Positions 33,858 through 41,724 of a DNA stretch of 64,000 bases are shown piece after piece; position 1 is the first letter of the stretch, and each line of letters opens with the position of its first letter. Both the position numbers and the translations under genes were made by a program. Source of the stretch: Vibrio pomeroyi. Lineage in GTDB: Bacteria; Pseudomonadota; Gammaproteobacteria; Enterobacterales; Vibrionaceae. The stretch lies in the NCBI GenBank assembly GCA_041879425.1, contig CP090855.1, forward strand, positions 1,612,001 through 1,676,000, given 5' to 3'. The notes below the pieces were generated by a model. It was not told the origin of the DNA. It was given only the letters and a program-made list of their open reading frames with translations, and did not search any database.

Positions 33858-34286
33858 TTAGTGAGTCAGCAGGAATTCACCCGCTGGGTCAACAATCACT
33901 TTGTCACTCATGCCTTGACGACCAAGCAACATCATATAAGTCATATCTTGACGGTTACTTAGCGTGATATCGATAGGCCATTCCTGGCCGCCGATTTTTA
34001 GCATGGTTTCAATCACACAACGGTGTTCAACTTCGCCGTTAGATGATTTGATTTTTTTACTTGTTTTCAGCTTCGCTTTGCAGCGCACTGTCTCTTCTAA
34101 GTGGTACACATCTGGGTGAAGATCGAATTCCACGAAGTTCTCACCGTCTGTTTTTACACATAGTAGATTGTCTACGTGTAGAGAAGAGGTTTTAGCCCCT
34201 GTATCAACACGTGTATGTAGTCCAGTTATCCCTAACTCTGGTAAGCAAAGTGCTTCAGTATTCCCTATGATCATTTTATTGTTCAT
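33858..34286 (-). CDS. rimB: RimK-associated retropepsin-like protease (ATP-dependent zinc protease family)
   Basis: A 142-aa protein from the ATG at 34286, which has GGAAA just upstream; the alternative ATG at 34301 has none. The motif RVDTGAKTSSLHVDNL at about residue 26 contains Asp28-Thr-Gly, the aspartic-protease-like signature of this family. IDITLSNRQDMTYMMLLGRQGM is the second conserved block. The annotation as an ATP-dependent zinc protease is historical; structural work on relatives supports a retropepsin fold. It follows rimK by 32 bases, the usual partnership, and probably trims or recycles glutamate-tagged protein tails. Confidence 0.85.
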   Translation of the reverse strand: MNNKMIIGNTEALCLPELGITGLHTRVDTGAKTSSLHVDNLLCVKTDGENFVEFDLHPDVYHLEETVRCKAKLKTSKKIKSSNGEVEHRCVIETMLKIGGQEWPIDITLSNRQDMTYMMLLGRQGMSDKVIVDPAGEFLLTH

Positions 34287-34318
34287 GTTATTTCCAATCA
34301 TGAGTTAACGGCGTTTAA

Positions 34319-35224
34319 TCAGCCTTTGCCACGAGTACGGTTAGCGTTTGGTTTTGCATTTTTTTCGATGAATTCGAAAATCATGTCTGCTACATCTCTA
34401 CCTGTCGCTTTCTCGATACCTTCTAGGCCTGGAGAAGAGTTCACTTCCATTACCACTGGGCCATTCTTAGATTGTAGAATATCTACACCACATAGGTTTA
34501 GCCCCATGATTTTCGCCGCGTTGATCGCTGTAGCGCGCTCTTCTTTAGATAGTTTAACCAGTTGAGCTGTACCGCCACGGTGCAGGTTAGAGCGGAATTC
34601 ACCCTCACCAGCTTGACGCTTCATCGCTGCAATTACTTTATTGCCAACAACAAAACAACGAATGTCTGCGCCATTTGCTTCTTCAATGAACTCTTGAACC
34701 AAGATGTTCGCTTTTAGGCCCATGAACGCTTCGATAACGCTTTCTGCTGCTTTGTTTGTTTCTGCTAGTACAACGCCGATACCTTGAGTGCCTTCAAGAA
34801 GCTTGATAACCAGTGGCGCGCCACCTACGTTTTTGATCAAGTCTTGAATTTTGTCTGGGCGGCTAGCGAAACCTGTTTTTGGTAAGCCAATACCTTTACG
34901 AGACAACAGTTGTAGTGAGCGCAGTTTGTCGCGAGAACGACTGATTGCTACTGACTCATTGATACAAAAAGTGCCCATCATTTCGAATTGGCGAACAACC
35001 GCAGTTCCGTAAAAGGTAATGGAAGCGCCAATACGTGGAATAACAGCATCGTATTGAGGTAGCTCTTCACCCATGTAGCGAATCTTCGGATTGTTACTCG
35101 CGATATCTATATCACAGTGCAGCGTGTCGATAACATCGACCTGGTGACCACGTGCTTCTCCAGCCGCTTTTAAGCGAGAAGTAGAGTATAGATTTTCGTT
35201 GCGAGAAAGAATTGCGATACGCAT
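34319..35224 (-). CDS. rimK: Ribosomal protein S6 glutamate ligase RimK
   Basis: ATP-grasp ligase that adds glutamate residues to the C-terminus of ribosomal protein S6 and also makes poly-glutamate. It is 301 aa, as in E. coli. The N-terminal MRIAILSRNENLYSTSRLKAAGEARGH is diagnostic. The ATP-grasp motifs LVIKLLEGTQGIGVVLAE, VQEFIEEANGADIRCFVVG and GPVVMEVNSSPGLEGIEKATG are intact. It is the first gene of a two-gene unit with the retropepsin-like gene. Upstream is a 604-base non-coding region with a 15-bp palindrome. Confidence 0.97.
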   Translation of the reverse strand: MRIAILSRNENLYSTSRLKAAGEARGHQVDVIDTLHCDIDIASNNPKIRYMGEELPQYDAVIPRIGASITFYGTAVVRQFEMMGTFCINESVAISRSRDKLRSLQLLSRKGIGLPKTGFASRPDKIQDLIKNVGGAPLVIKLLEGTQGIGVVLAETNKAAESVIEAFMGLKANILVQEFIEEANGADIRCFVVGNKVIAAMKRQAGEGEFRSNLHRGGTAQLVKLSKEERATAINAAKIMGLNLCGVDILQSKNGPVVMEVNSSPGLEGIEKATGRDVADMIFEFIEKNAKPNANRTRGKG

Positions 35225-35363
35225 GGCGTTTCCTTAGTTAATACCTGATTGGTAACTGCAAATAAATTAGTTGTTAGCTGAGCTTTCAGTTTTTTCTGAG
35301 GCTCCTTGCTTGCTTCGGGGCGAACCTTAAGGCTTTTCGTTTAACTAAGAAAACGAATTAAAT

Positions 35364-35378
35364 TTGTCGAGTCGACAA
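35364..35378. promoter_or_regulatory. 15-bp palindrome upstream of rimK
   Basis: TTGTCGA and TCGACAA flank a single G, forming a perfect 7-bp dyad. The size and symmetry suit a dimeric regulator. No regulator is assigned. Confidence 0.35.
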
Positions 35379-35526
35379 CAGAAGTTTATCGAATGGGTGA
35401 GCTATTGGTACGGCAGGCTTGAGAGGGGATTTAGAATGGAAAAGCGAGTTGAGACCTAACTCATATTGGGGGTAGGAGCATATTAGGTTGTGCTCAACTC
35501 GCGTTAACTCGGTGCTAAAAAGTGTA

Positions 35527-35625
35527 CTAATAACGCCAGTTACATAGCTCTATAAGTGTTCGTAGTGCTTCTCTTTCGAGCTTGCTACAGGTGCTTTTTA
35601 ACTTATTAAGATAGTATTTTCTCAT
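35527..35625 (-). CDS. Possible 32-aa small ORF
   Basis: ATG at 35625 to TAG at 35527 on the - strand encodes 32 residues, basic at the N-terminus (MRKYYLNKLKSTC) with a central charged helix (KLEREALRTLIELC). AAGAG lies about 11 bases before the ATG, a weak and distant ribosome binding site. No homology is recognised. It could be an unannotated small protein or chance. Confidence 0.25.
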   Translation of the reverse strand: MRKYYLNKLKSTCSKLEREALRTLIELCNWRY

Positions 35626-35828
35626 GATGATTACTTCTCTTGTATTAGGCTTTGGTGGGAACTCAACATTCCCTGCTGACCCAATAATTATGGTGTTTTA
35701 ATAGGAAGTAATAAACAGATAGGTTTTTATTAAGTTGTTCCTGTTTTCGTCTTTTATCGCTACTTTTAAGCTGATGTGTTTTATAATGGGCTTAATCAGG
35801 AAGGGTTGTTTCTAAAAAGGTTCATTAT

Positions 35829-37613
35829 TTGTCTGATCTAAACATGATGCGTTACTACACGCGGCTAGAGTCGTTCGAGCCAAACATTTCTCACTCCGTG
35901 ACCTTAACGGAAGTGGCAGATAAGTTGTTTACAAGCTTGCGCCACGCTCGAACCCTGTTAGGCAAGATGCATCAAGCTGAATGGGTGGTGTGGGAACCAA
36001 AAGTTGGCAGGAATCAACGTTCTAACTTAACACTGCGTTTTAGCAATCCAGAACTGGCTCAGCATGTCGCGAGTAAGTTAATAGAGCAGGGCAAGTATGA
36101 AAAAGCGCTCTCGATTCTAGATAACGACCGCGCAATATTTGGTTCTCTTCTTCAAGAAACCTCGGGCGCGACAATGCGTGAAGGGCTGCTGCACGTACAA
36201 TTAACCTATAAACGTAAGTTTGAAGACCTGTTCCCACACCATATTCACCGTAGTAGTGAACGATTTTTGATCCGGCAAGTATTCAGTTGCCTCGTCACTT
36301 GTAATGGTAAAGGCGAGTTGAAGCCTGAGCTAGCACACCATTGGGAATATGATTCTGAGCAGTTGGTTTGGACCTTCTATTTGCGCCCCGGACTAACCTT
36401 TCACGATGGACAGCCCGTTGATGCTAAACAGTTAGTCTCGCTGTTTTCAGCCTTGCAAACCTTACCTTTTTATCAAACAGAGTTAGCTCATGTTGCTTCG
36501 GTTTACAGTGAGCAGCCGTTAAGGATCAGCTTCCAACTCACCAAAGCAGACACTGGCTTCGCGGGCTTGTTGGCTGGCGTTAAGTATTCGGTTCAACCCG
36601 CAGCGCAAGTGACCCGTGAGCCGTCACCATTAAGCTCTGTGTCTCACGCGGTGGTGGGCACAGGCCCATTCAAAGTGGTCGAAACCAATAATGAGCGCAT
36701 CAAGCTTGCTGCATTTGAGCACTATTATGGTTGTCGTTCTTTAACGGATGAAGTGACCATTTGGCAGTTCGAAGAGTCTATGACAGGCAGTGCTCGATTT
36801 GATGATAGCCAAATGCAGGTGTCGCCGTATGAAGATTCGGCCTGTTTTCATCAGTTAGGGAAAAGTGACGTAGAACTGGTTTCTGCGGAAACAGACGGTC
36901 TTCGTAGCCGAGTTGAAGATGGTTGTTTGTTTATCTTGTTCAATCAAAACTCTGTGTCGAACCCGCTAAGCGACGAGCAGCGAAAGTACGTTTCTGGGCT
37001 TGCCAATCCACAAGCTATCTTGTCTCAATTGGAACAAAATCAAGGCTTGTTCAGTGTGTCTCTGGCTAAGAACATACTGCCAAGTTGGCAGAAACTGTAT
37101 CGAACCCCTTCGAAAGAGGTCCAACTACCTAAGAAGATGAGCATTGCCGTTTATAATTACTACGCGCTCTATCGTTGTGCTATTTGTGTATCAGACATCC
37201 TTAAACGATATGGGGTGGAAGTTGAGGTAAATACCTACAGTTTTCGCGAACTGGCGCAGCTCTCGCAGAGTGGTGATTTAAAAGAAGACTTGGTGCTGTG
37301 TAACTTAAACCTAGACGATAATGCGCCATCTTCGTTGTTCTCGTGGTTAATGAACGATCCTGTTTTGCACTCTGCATTGGGACATATGAATAGCGAATGG
37401 CTCAAGCAGCGTTTAGATCATCACAAAGCGTCGGTAGAACTGCCCAATTACTTAGCAGAGCTAGAGCCCATCGCATCGACATTGATCTCGGATTATTGGT
37501 TAGTGCCAATGTTTCACCATCTACAAACCGTGCGTTTCCAAGGCATCTTGAAAAACGTAGCCATCACCAACTGGGGATGGCCCGACTTCAAGAATGTATG
37601 GTCGGCTGACTAA
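35829..37613 (+). CDS. SgrR-family transcriptional regulator
   Basis: A 594-aa regulator with an N-terminal SgrR-type winged helix (residues about 5-115: TLTEVADKLFTSLRHARTLLGKMHQAEWV) and an extracellular solute-binding protein family 5 domain (about 160-590: ELKPELAHHWEYDSEQLVWTFYLRPGLTFHDGQPVDA). Such proteins bind small ligands in the cytosol; E. coli SgrR activates the sRNA SgrS during sugar-phosphate stress. The start is a TTG at 35829 with AAAAAGG 9 bases upstream; an ATG at 35844 is the alternative. No SgrS-like RNA was recognised beside it. Confidence 0.87.
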   Translation: MSDLNMMRYYTRLESFEPNISHSVTLTEVADKLFTSLRHARTLLGKMHQAEWVVWEPKVGRNQRSNLTLRFSNPELAQHVASKLIEQGKYEKALSILDNDRAIFGSLLQETSGATMREGLLHVQLTYKRKFEDLFPHHIHRSSERFLIRQVFSCLVTCNGKGELKPELAHHWEYDSEQLVWTFYLRPGLTFHDGQPVDAKQLVSLFSALQTLPFYQTELAHVASVYSEQPLRISFQLTKADTGFAGLLAGVKYSVQPAAQVTREPSPLSSVSHAVVGTGPFKVVETNNERIKLAAFEHYYGCRSLTDEVTIWQFEESMTGSARFDDSQMQVSPYEDSACFHQLGKSDVELVSAETDGLRSRVEDGCLFILFNQNSVSNPLSDEQRKYVSGLANPQAILSQLEQNQGLFSVSLAKNILPSWQKLYRTPSKEVQLPKKMSIAVYNYYALYRCAICVSDILKRYGVEVEVNTYSFRELAQLSQSGDLKEDLVLCNLNLDDNAPSSLFSWLMNDPVLHSALGHMNSEWLKQRLDHHKASVELPNYLAELEPIASTLISDYWLVPMFHHLQTVRFQGILKNVAITNWGWPDFKNVWSAD

Positions 37614-37657
37614 CCTTACCTACCAAATAGAGTAACTCCTCTCCAAAGTCGGTTTTT

Positions 37658-37673
37658 CCAAAATCGATTTTGG
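37658..37673. promoter_or_regulatory. Perfect 16-bp palindrome CCAAAATCGATTTTGG
   Basis: Sixteen bases read identically on both strands, between the SgrR-like gene and the exported MBL-fold gene, 119 bases upstream of the latter. It may be an operator; with no T-rich tail or loop it is not a typical terminator. Confidence 0.35.
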
Positions 37674-37791
37674 CACGCTCACGTTTAGATAAAATAAAAA
37701 TTACACTCATTGGTTTACTTTTTGTTTTTGGTATGTAAACTAGTCAGTGTAGTTTTGGGTTGGGTCTTTCCCAACGGTTGAAGAGATACCA

Positions 37792-38853
37792 ATGAAAAAA
37801 TATCTATTACCGATTTTAGGAGTACTTGCCGTGGTCGCTATCGTAAGCACAGGTTCACAATCAAATGACAATCTAGATAAGCTTCCGAAGAAGTTTGCTA
37901 ACAGTGAGTTAGAGTACAAATCGGGCATGTCTGATATTTTTTCAATCTTGAAAGCGTATGTAACCGTGGAAAGGAATGAGCCAGTGCCGCGCGCTGCATT
38001 GCCTTTAATGCCGATGACAGCCGAGCAATTGATCGAAGAGACAGAAGACGTTGCGTACCGCTTAGGTCACTCAAGTGTGATGATGAAGCTGGATGGCAAG
38101 TTAGTGATGACGGATCCTGTGTTCAGTGACCGTGCATCGCCCGTTCAATGGATGGGGCCAAAGCGCTTCCACCCAACGCCAATCTCACTACAAGAATTAC
38201 CTGATATTGATGTGGTAGTGATCAGCCATGATCATTACGACCATTTAGACAAAGGTGCGGTTAAAGTATTAGCCGACAAAGTAGGGACATTTTTGGTGCC
38301 ACTCAGAGTTGGCGCACTATTGGAAAAGTGGGGCGTGGATAAAGAAAAGATTATTGAGTTGAACTGGTGGGAATCGGCAACAGCCTCAGGTATCGAGTTC
38401 ACTTTGACGCCGACACAGCACTTCTCTGGCCGTGGCTTACTTGACCGTGACCAAACCCTATGGGGTAGCTGGGTGATTAACGCTTCAGACAAGAAAGTAT
38501 TCTTTAGTGGTGACTCTGGTTACTTCAATGGCTTTAAAGAGGTTGGCGAGCGTTTCGGACCGTTTGATTTAACCATGGTAGAAACAGGCGCTTACAACTC
38601 GCTTTGGGCAGATATTCATATGTTCCCAGAACAAAGTGTTCAAGCACACATCGACCTTCAAGGTAAGGTGATGATGCCGATCCACAACAGTACGTTTGAC
38701 CTTTCTATGCACGATTGGCAAGACCCAATGGAACAAGCATTGGCGATAAGTAAAAAGCGAAATGTACAGATGGTGAGCCCTGTTATGGGTGAACGACTCG
38801 TCATTTCAGAACCAGTACCTGTTCAAGCCTGGTGGAAACTGGCATCGAATTAG
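37792..38853 (+). CDS. Membrane-anchored metallo-beta-lactamase-fold protein (UlaG/NAPE-PLD-like)
   Basis: A 353-aa protein with an N-terminal hydrophobic signal or anchor (residues 4-22). The MBL motif HDHYDHLD places His146, His148, Asp150 and His151. Other conserved parts are YRLGHSSVMMKLDGKLVMTDPVF, TPTQHFSGRGLLDRDQTLWGSW and VFFSGDSGYFNGF, typical of the UlaG / NAPE-phospholipase D-like branch, so a phosphodiester or lactone substrate is possible. ETGAYNSLWADIHMFPEQSVQAH is also a family block. Single gene, ended by the terminator at 38914. Confidence 0.87.
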   Translation: MKKYLLPILGVLAVVAIVSTGSQSNDNLDKLPKKFANSELEYKSGMSDIFSILKAYVTVERNEPVPRAALPLMPMTAEQLIEETEDVAYRLGHSSVMMKLDGKLVMTDPVFSDRASPVQWMGPKRFHPTPISLQELPDIDVVVISHDHYDHLDKGAVKVLADKVGTFLVPLRVGALLEKWGVDKEKIIELNWWESATASGIEFTLTPTQHFSGRGLLDRDQTLWGSWVINASDKKVFFSGDSGYFNGFKEVGERFGPFDLTMVETGAYNSLWADIHMFPEQSVQAHIDLQGKVMMPIHNSTFDLSMHDWQDPMEQALAISKKRNVQMVSPVMGERLVISEPVPVQAWWKLASN

Positions 38854-38913
38854 AGCTTGTATCCAGATAGATATAGCTAAACCGCTAAACTGTACAAACC
38901 CAGCTCATACACA

Positions 38914-38949
38914 AAACGCCACCGATCGTAGGATTCGGTGGTGTTTTTG
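38914..38949. terminator. Terminator between exported MBL gene and marR-type gene
   Basis: AACGCCACCGA pairs with TCGGTGGTGTT (one mismatch) around TCGTAGGAT, followed by a T-run. It lies between convergent genes. Confidence 0.82.
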
Positions 38950-38986
38950 CTTTTTGAAACGAGTGACTTCTTCGAAAGGGATTCTT

Positions 38987-39421
38987 CTACTTAGCGCAAT
39001 CTTCCAGATTCTTAGCCATTTTGTTGGCGACCTTTCGGAACTGTTCTAGTTCATCTTCGGCCATGCCTTTGGTCATTCTCTGCAGCATCTCTCGATCAAT
39101 ATTCGAGACCTTACCCATGATCTCTTCACCCTTATCGGTCAGAACCAACAGTTGGCTACGCTTGTCTTCTGGGTTTGGAGACTTCTTCACAAGCTCTTGA
39201 TTGATCAATGCGTTAACTAATCTCGTGACCTGCGCTTTATCGCGATTTAAGAAGTGCGCGATATCGATAGCCGTACATGGAGACTTCTTAGTAATGATCT
39301 TCATGACACGAATATTCATGGGTGCGATCTCAGAATCCAAGCTCTCAATCTGTTCGCTCATTTGACGTTTCAAAGAGTGCACTAAGCGAAAGATAGACTC
39401 TAGCGATGTGTTATCAGACAT
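38987..39421 (-). CDS. MarR-family transcriptional regulator
   Basis: A 144-aa winged-helix regulator. The central DNA-binding region is CTAIDIAHFLNRDKAQVTRLVNALINQELVKKSPNPEDKRSQLL, given only as the span of residues 49-92, with the characteristic DKRSQLLVLTDKG wing. N- and C-terminal helices form the dimer interface. It is divergent from the gene for a DUF2798 membrane protein. Two matching palindromes lie on that gene's promoter, so autorepression and control of the neighbour are likely. The ligand is unknown. Confidence 0.9.
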   Translation of the reverse strand: MSDNTSLESIFRLVHSLKRQMSEQIESLDSEIAPMNIRVMKIITKKSPCTAIDIAHFLNRDKAQVTRLVNALINQELVKKSPNPEDKRSQLLVLTDKGEEIMGKVSNIDREMLQRMTKGMAEDELEQFRKVANKMAKNLEDCAK

Positions 39422-39438
39422 AAACGATCCTCAGAAAT

Positions 39439-39485
39439 GTAGTTGACAATATCAACTACTTTATTTATAGTTGACATTATCAACT
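39439..39485 (+). promoter_or_regulatory. Promoter with two MarR-type operators
   Basis: The first dyad is GTAGTTGA-CAATA-TCAACTAC at 39439-39459 (8-bp arms). The second is AGTTGA-CATTA-TCAACT at 39469-39485 (6-bp arms). Their centres are 28 bases apart. A near-perfect sigma70 promoter is threaded through them on the + strand: TTGACA (39443-39448), a 17-base spacer, and TATAGT (39466-39471). Bound repressor would cover both -35 and -10. The promoter drives the gene at 39519. Confidence 0.85.
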
Positions 39486-39518
39486 TAATTGTTCGTAAAT
39501 TCAAGACAGGAAATAGAT

Positions 39519-40010
39519 ATGACGATTCAAGCAACACTAACGCCAACTCTTCCTGAGCAAAAAGGCACACCCGTTTTATACAAAATTTTGGTCATGATGA
39601 GCTTAATGCTAACCATCGGCGGCAGCTTAACGGCCGTGATGACCTACATGAATGTCGGATTTGGTGAAGCATTCATCGGCAACTGGCTCTCTTCCTTAGC
39701 TCTAGTTGTCGTGATTATGATGCCAATTGGCATGGTGATGATGACTTTGGTGACTAAGTTGGTCGCCAAGGTATTACCCAATTACGGCGAGAAAGCTCGC
39801 AACCTAATCGTGGGATTGATTATGGCTTTTATCATGGAGTCCATCATGGCATTTGTAACAGCGGCAAATAACATTGGATTTTCGGATACATCGGCGTTTA
39901 CCAGTGAATGGTTTAATGGATTTATTGCCGCACTTCCCATTGGCCTTGCGATCATGGTCGTGATGTCGATGACGGTTAAACCTAAGCTCGAACGATTCAT
40001 GAAGAGCTAA
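39519..40010 (+). CDS. DUF2798-type small integral membrane protein
   Basis: A 163-aa protein with four hydrophobic segments arranged as two repeats (around residues 23-45, 57-83, 97-120 and 134-153). Similar MSLMLTIGG and IVGLIMAFIMESIM openings mark the repeats, the pattern of the DUF2798 family. The start ATG at 39519 has AGGAAA 6 bases upstream. The frame is open up to a TTG at 39489, which lies too close to the promoter at 39443-39471. Function unknown. It is 34 bases upstream of a DUF3861-like gene and controlled by the MarR operators. Confidence 0.8.
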   Translation: MTIQATLTPTLPEQKGTPVLYKILVMMSLMLTIGGSLTAVMTYMNVGFGEAFIGNWLSSLALVVVIMMPIGMVMMTLVTKLVAKVLPNYGEKARNLIVGLIMAFIMESIMAFVTAANNIGFSDTSAFTSEWFNGFIAALPIGLAIMVVMSMTVKPKLERFMKS

Positions 40011-40044
40011 CCAAAACACTTTTTAAGCATTTTAGGAGATCCAC

Positions 40045-40350
40045 ATGAAAGCATTCACAGGCAAACACAATAACTACCGTATCACTATCGAAGAAGTGAA
40101 CATCGAAGAAGATCGTGAACTGCAAACCATGCAGTTTGAAATTGAAGACAGAGAAAATATGTTCGCGATTGTTGAGAAGATCAAACAAGACAGCGGCTTA
40201 GACGAGCAATCAGCAGCGCGACTAGGAGTGAGCATTCGCTTGCTAGGCCCATTGATGATGCAAGATAGAAAACACCCTCTGTTTGTTGATTTCATGCCTC
40301 ACTTCAGAAACTTCATGCAGAATCTGAAGAAGACGTTGAAAGGGCAGTAA
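40045..40350 (+). CDS. DUF3861-like small soluble protein
   Basis: A 101-aa acidic/basic mixed protein: YRITIEEVNIEEDRELQTMQFEIEDRENMF forms the N-terminal beta region (residues 11-40), followed by helices and a basic C-terminal helix (HFRNFMQNLKKTLKG). AGGAGATC precedes the ATG. The pattern fits the DUF3861 family as I recall it. It is the second and last gene of the MarR-regulated operon. Function unknown. Confidence 0.75.
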   Translation: MKAFTGKHNNYRITIEEVNIEEDRELQTMQFEIEDRENMFAIVEKIKQDSGLDEQSAARLGVSIRLLGPLMMQDRKHPLFVDFMPHFRNFMQNLKKTLKGQ

Positions 40351-40374
40351 AGCCTGATCATCAGTAATATGCCT

Positions 40375-40408
40375 AAAAGCCAGTAACGAACTTACTGGCT
40401 TTTTTTAT
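40375..40408 (+). terminator. Terminator of the MarR-regulated operon
   Basis: AAAAGCCAGTAA (40375-40386) pairs with TTACTGGCTTTT (40392-40403) around CGAAC, then more T. Confidence 0.92.
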
Positions 40409-40413
40409 ATCTA

Positions 40414-40575
40414 ATACCAATCGTAGTAAATAACTGGTCAGCCTAGCTGGTTAAAACGCTCGATAACTGCGTTATAATTTTTGATTGTAGAATAACTACT
40501 TATCAAAAAATGATGCCTTGTTCTCAAACCTTTTTCCGGCGCTATTTCTGAACACTTTCTTACTGTGATTGGTAT
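40414..40575. mobile_element. MITE-like element with 16-bp terminal inverted repeats
   Basis: ATACCAATCGTAGTAA (40414-40429) and TTACTGTGATTGGTAT (40560-40575) are imperfect terminal inverted repeats, 14 of 16 positions paired. They enclose about 130 bases without a gene. I recognise the sequence type (ending ATTGGTAT, with GTTCTCAAACC and AACGCTCGATAACTGCG inside) as a common intergenic repeat of Vibrio genomes. No transposase is present, so it would depend on one elsewhere. No clear target-site duplication was identified. Confidence 0.75.
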
Positions 40576-40719
40576 AAATCAAAATAGTTTCAGTTGTTTG
40601 CGTCTAGAATATGCGAAAATTGAGGGCTGAATTTTCGGTGTTCCATCGTTGTTGAATTGTCTATTCAAGCTTCAATAAATCCGATATTATACGAGTCATA
40701 AAACTAAAGGTGGTATTAT

Positions 40720-41484
40720 ATGACAAATGTATTTAAGCAAGCGGCTGAAGAACTGCTAAGTCGCCGTGTCGCGGGAACGAAAGCACCAAGATTGAACGAA
40801 CAGTACCGTCCGAACAACTTGGAAGATGCGCTAAAGATCCAATCATCAATGATCGATCTCAAGAGCGACAAAGTTGGGGGTTGGAAGTGTTTACTTCCTC
40901 TGGCAGAAGACAAGTTTGTTGTTGCACCTATCTTCTCGGGTAGTGTTCAACAAGGCGAAGTTTGCCAACTGTTTGCTGACAACGACGTAGTGCGTGTTGA
41001 GCCTGAAATTGCATTTACGCTTGCTAAGAGCCTACCTGCAAACCAAGAAGGCTACAGCGAAGAGCAAATCAACGATGCGATCGGTTCTTGCCACATGGCA
41101 CTTGAGCTGATGCAGTCTCGTTTTGCTGATGACAGCGGTGCAGAGTTCTACGAAAAGCTTGCTGATGGCCTAGTTAACCAAGGTTTGTTCATTGGTCCAG
41201 AGATTGATCGTGAAAAAGCGTTCACTTCTGCTGAGATCAATATCGAAGTGACTCAAGGCGAACAAGTTCAAGCATTCGCAGGTAAGCACCCAAATACATT
41301 ACCACCAAGCCCAATCTACTGGCTGATTAACTACATGACTCGTCGTGGCGTTGATTTCCAAGCGGGTGAAGCAATCATCACGGGTTCATACTGCGGTATC
41401 GTGGAGATGGGCTTCGATAAGCCAACGACCTTCCACTACGAAGGTATTGGTGAATACCAAGTGACGTTCCAACAAAAAAACTAA
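40720..41484 (+). CDS. 2-keto-4-pentenoate hydratase / FAH-family protein
   Basis: A 254-aa protein of the MhpD-like branch of the fumarylacetoacetate hydrolase superfamily. Supporting segments are VGGWKCLLPLAEDKFVVAPIF near residue 52, VRVEPEIAFTLAKSLP (metal-binding ExE-like), CHMALELMQSRF and TLPPSPIYWLINYMTRRG. VITGSYCGIVEM-like text near the end matches the family's TGTCTG.. loop position. It would hydrate or decarboxylate a 2-keto acid with Mg2+. AAAGGTGG precedes the start. No catabolic partners adjoin it, so its pathway is unclear. Confidence 0.83.
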   Translation: MTNVFKQAAEELLSRRVAGTKAPRLNEQYRPNNLEDALKIQSSMIDLKSDKVGGWKCLLPLAEDKFVVAPIFSGSVQQGEVCQLFADNDVVRVEPEIAFTLAKSLPANQEGYSEEQINDAIGSCHMALELMQSRFADDSGAEFYEKLADGLVNQGLFIGPEIDREKAFTSAEINIEVTQGEQVQAFAGKHPNTLPPSPIYWLINYMTRRGVDFQAGEAIITGSYCGIVEMGFDKPTTFHYEGIGEYQVTFQQKN

Positions 41485-41519
41485 GCAAGCAAAGCCTAGC
41501 TTCTGTGTAAACGCTATTT

Positions 41520-41573
41520 GTTCTCGAAAAGCTATCGGTTCTAGAGAAGCAATCTGTTCTCAAAAGGCTATTT
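41520..41573. repeat. 18-bp degenerate tandem repeat after the FAH gene
   Basis: Three units begin with GTTCT at 41520, 41538 and 41556: GTTCTCGAAAAGCTATCG, GTTCTAGAGAAGCAATCT and GTTCTCAAAAGGCTATTT. The third merges into the terminator at 41562. Confidence 0.7.
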
Positions 41574-41597
41574 ACTGGTGAGTAAATAGCCTTTTCT
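41562..41597 (+). terminator. Terminator of the FAH-family gene
   Basis: AAAAGGCTATTTACT (41562-41576) pairs perfectly with AGTAAATAGCCTTTT (41581-41595) around GGTG: a 15-bp stem with a T-run. Confidence 0.9.
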
Positions 41598-41724
41598 ATT
41601 ATGTGATGTTCAATGGTGTGCTTATTACTTTGCATTAAATCGGGCGTTTAGACGTCTAGACGTTGACAAGCCTTAAGTGTGACATTAGTCTGCTCACCTT
41701 CCTGTTCTATTGTGTTGTCGTTCC

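Larger units (their letters stand above)
35225..35828. other. 604-base region upstream of rimK
   Basis: It contains a 7-bp inverted repeat with one central base, TTGTCGA-G-TCGACAA at 35364-35378, about 140 bases upstream of rimK. It also contains a 32-codon - strand frame at 35527-35625. Otherwise there is no recognised gene. It should hold the rimK promoter and the promoter for the divergent SgrR-like gene. Confidence 0.45.

Noticed and set aside
35829..37613. Oligopeptide-binding transporter protein
   Set aside because: The solute-binding-like domain is preceded by an SgrR winged helix and there is no signal peptide, so a cytosolic regulator is the better call.
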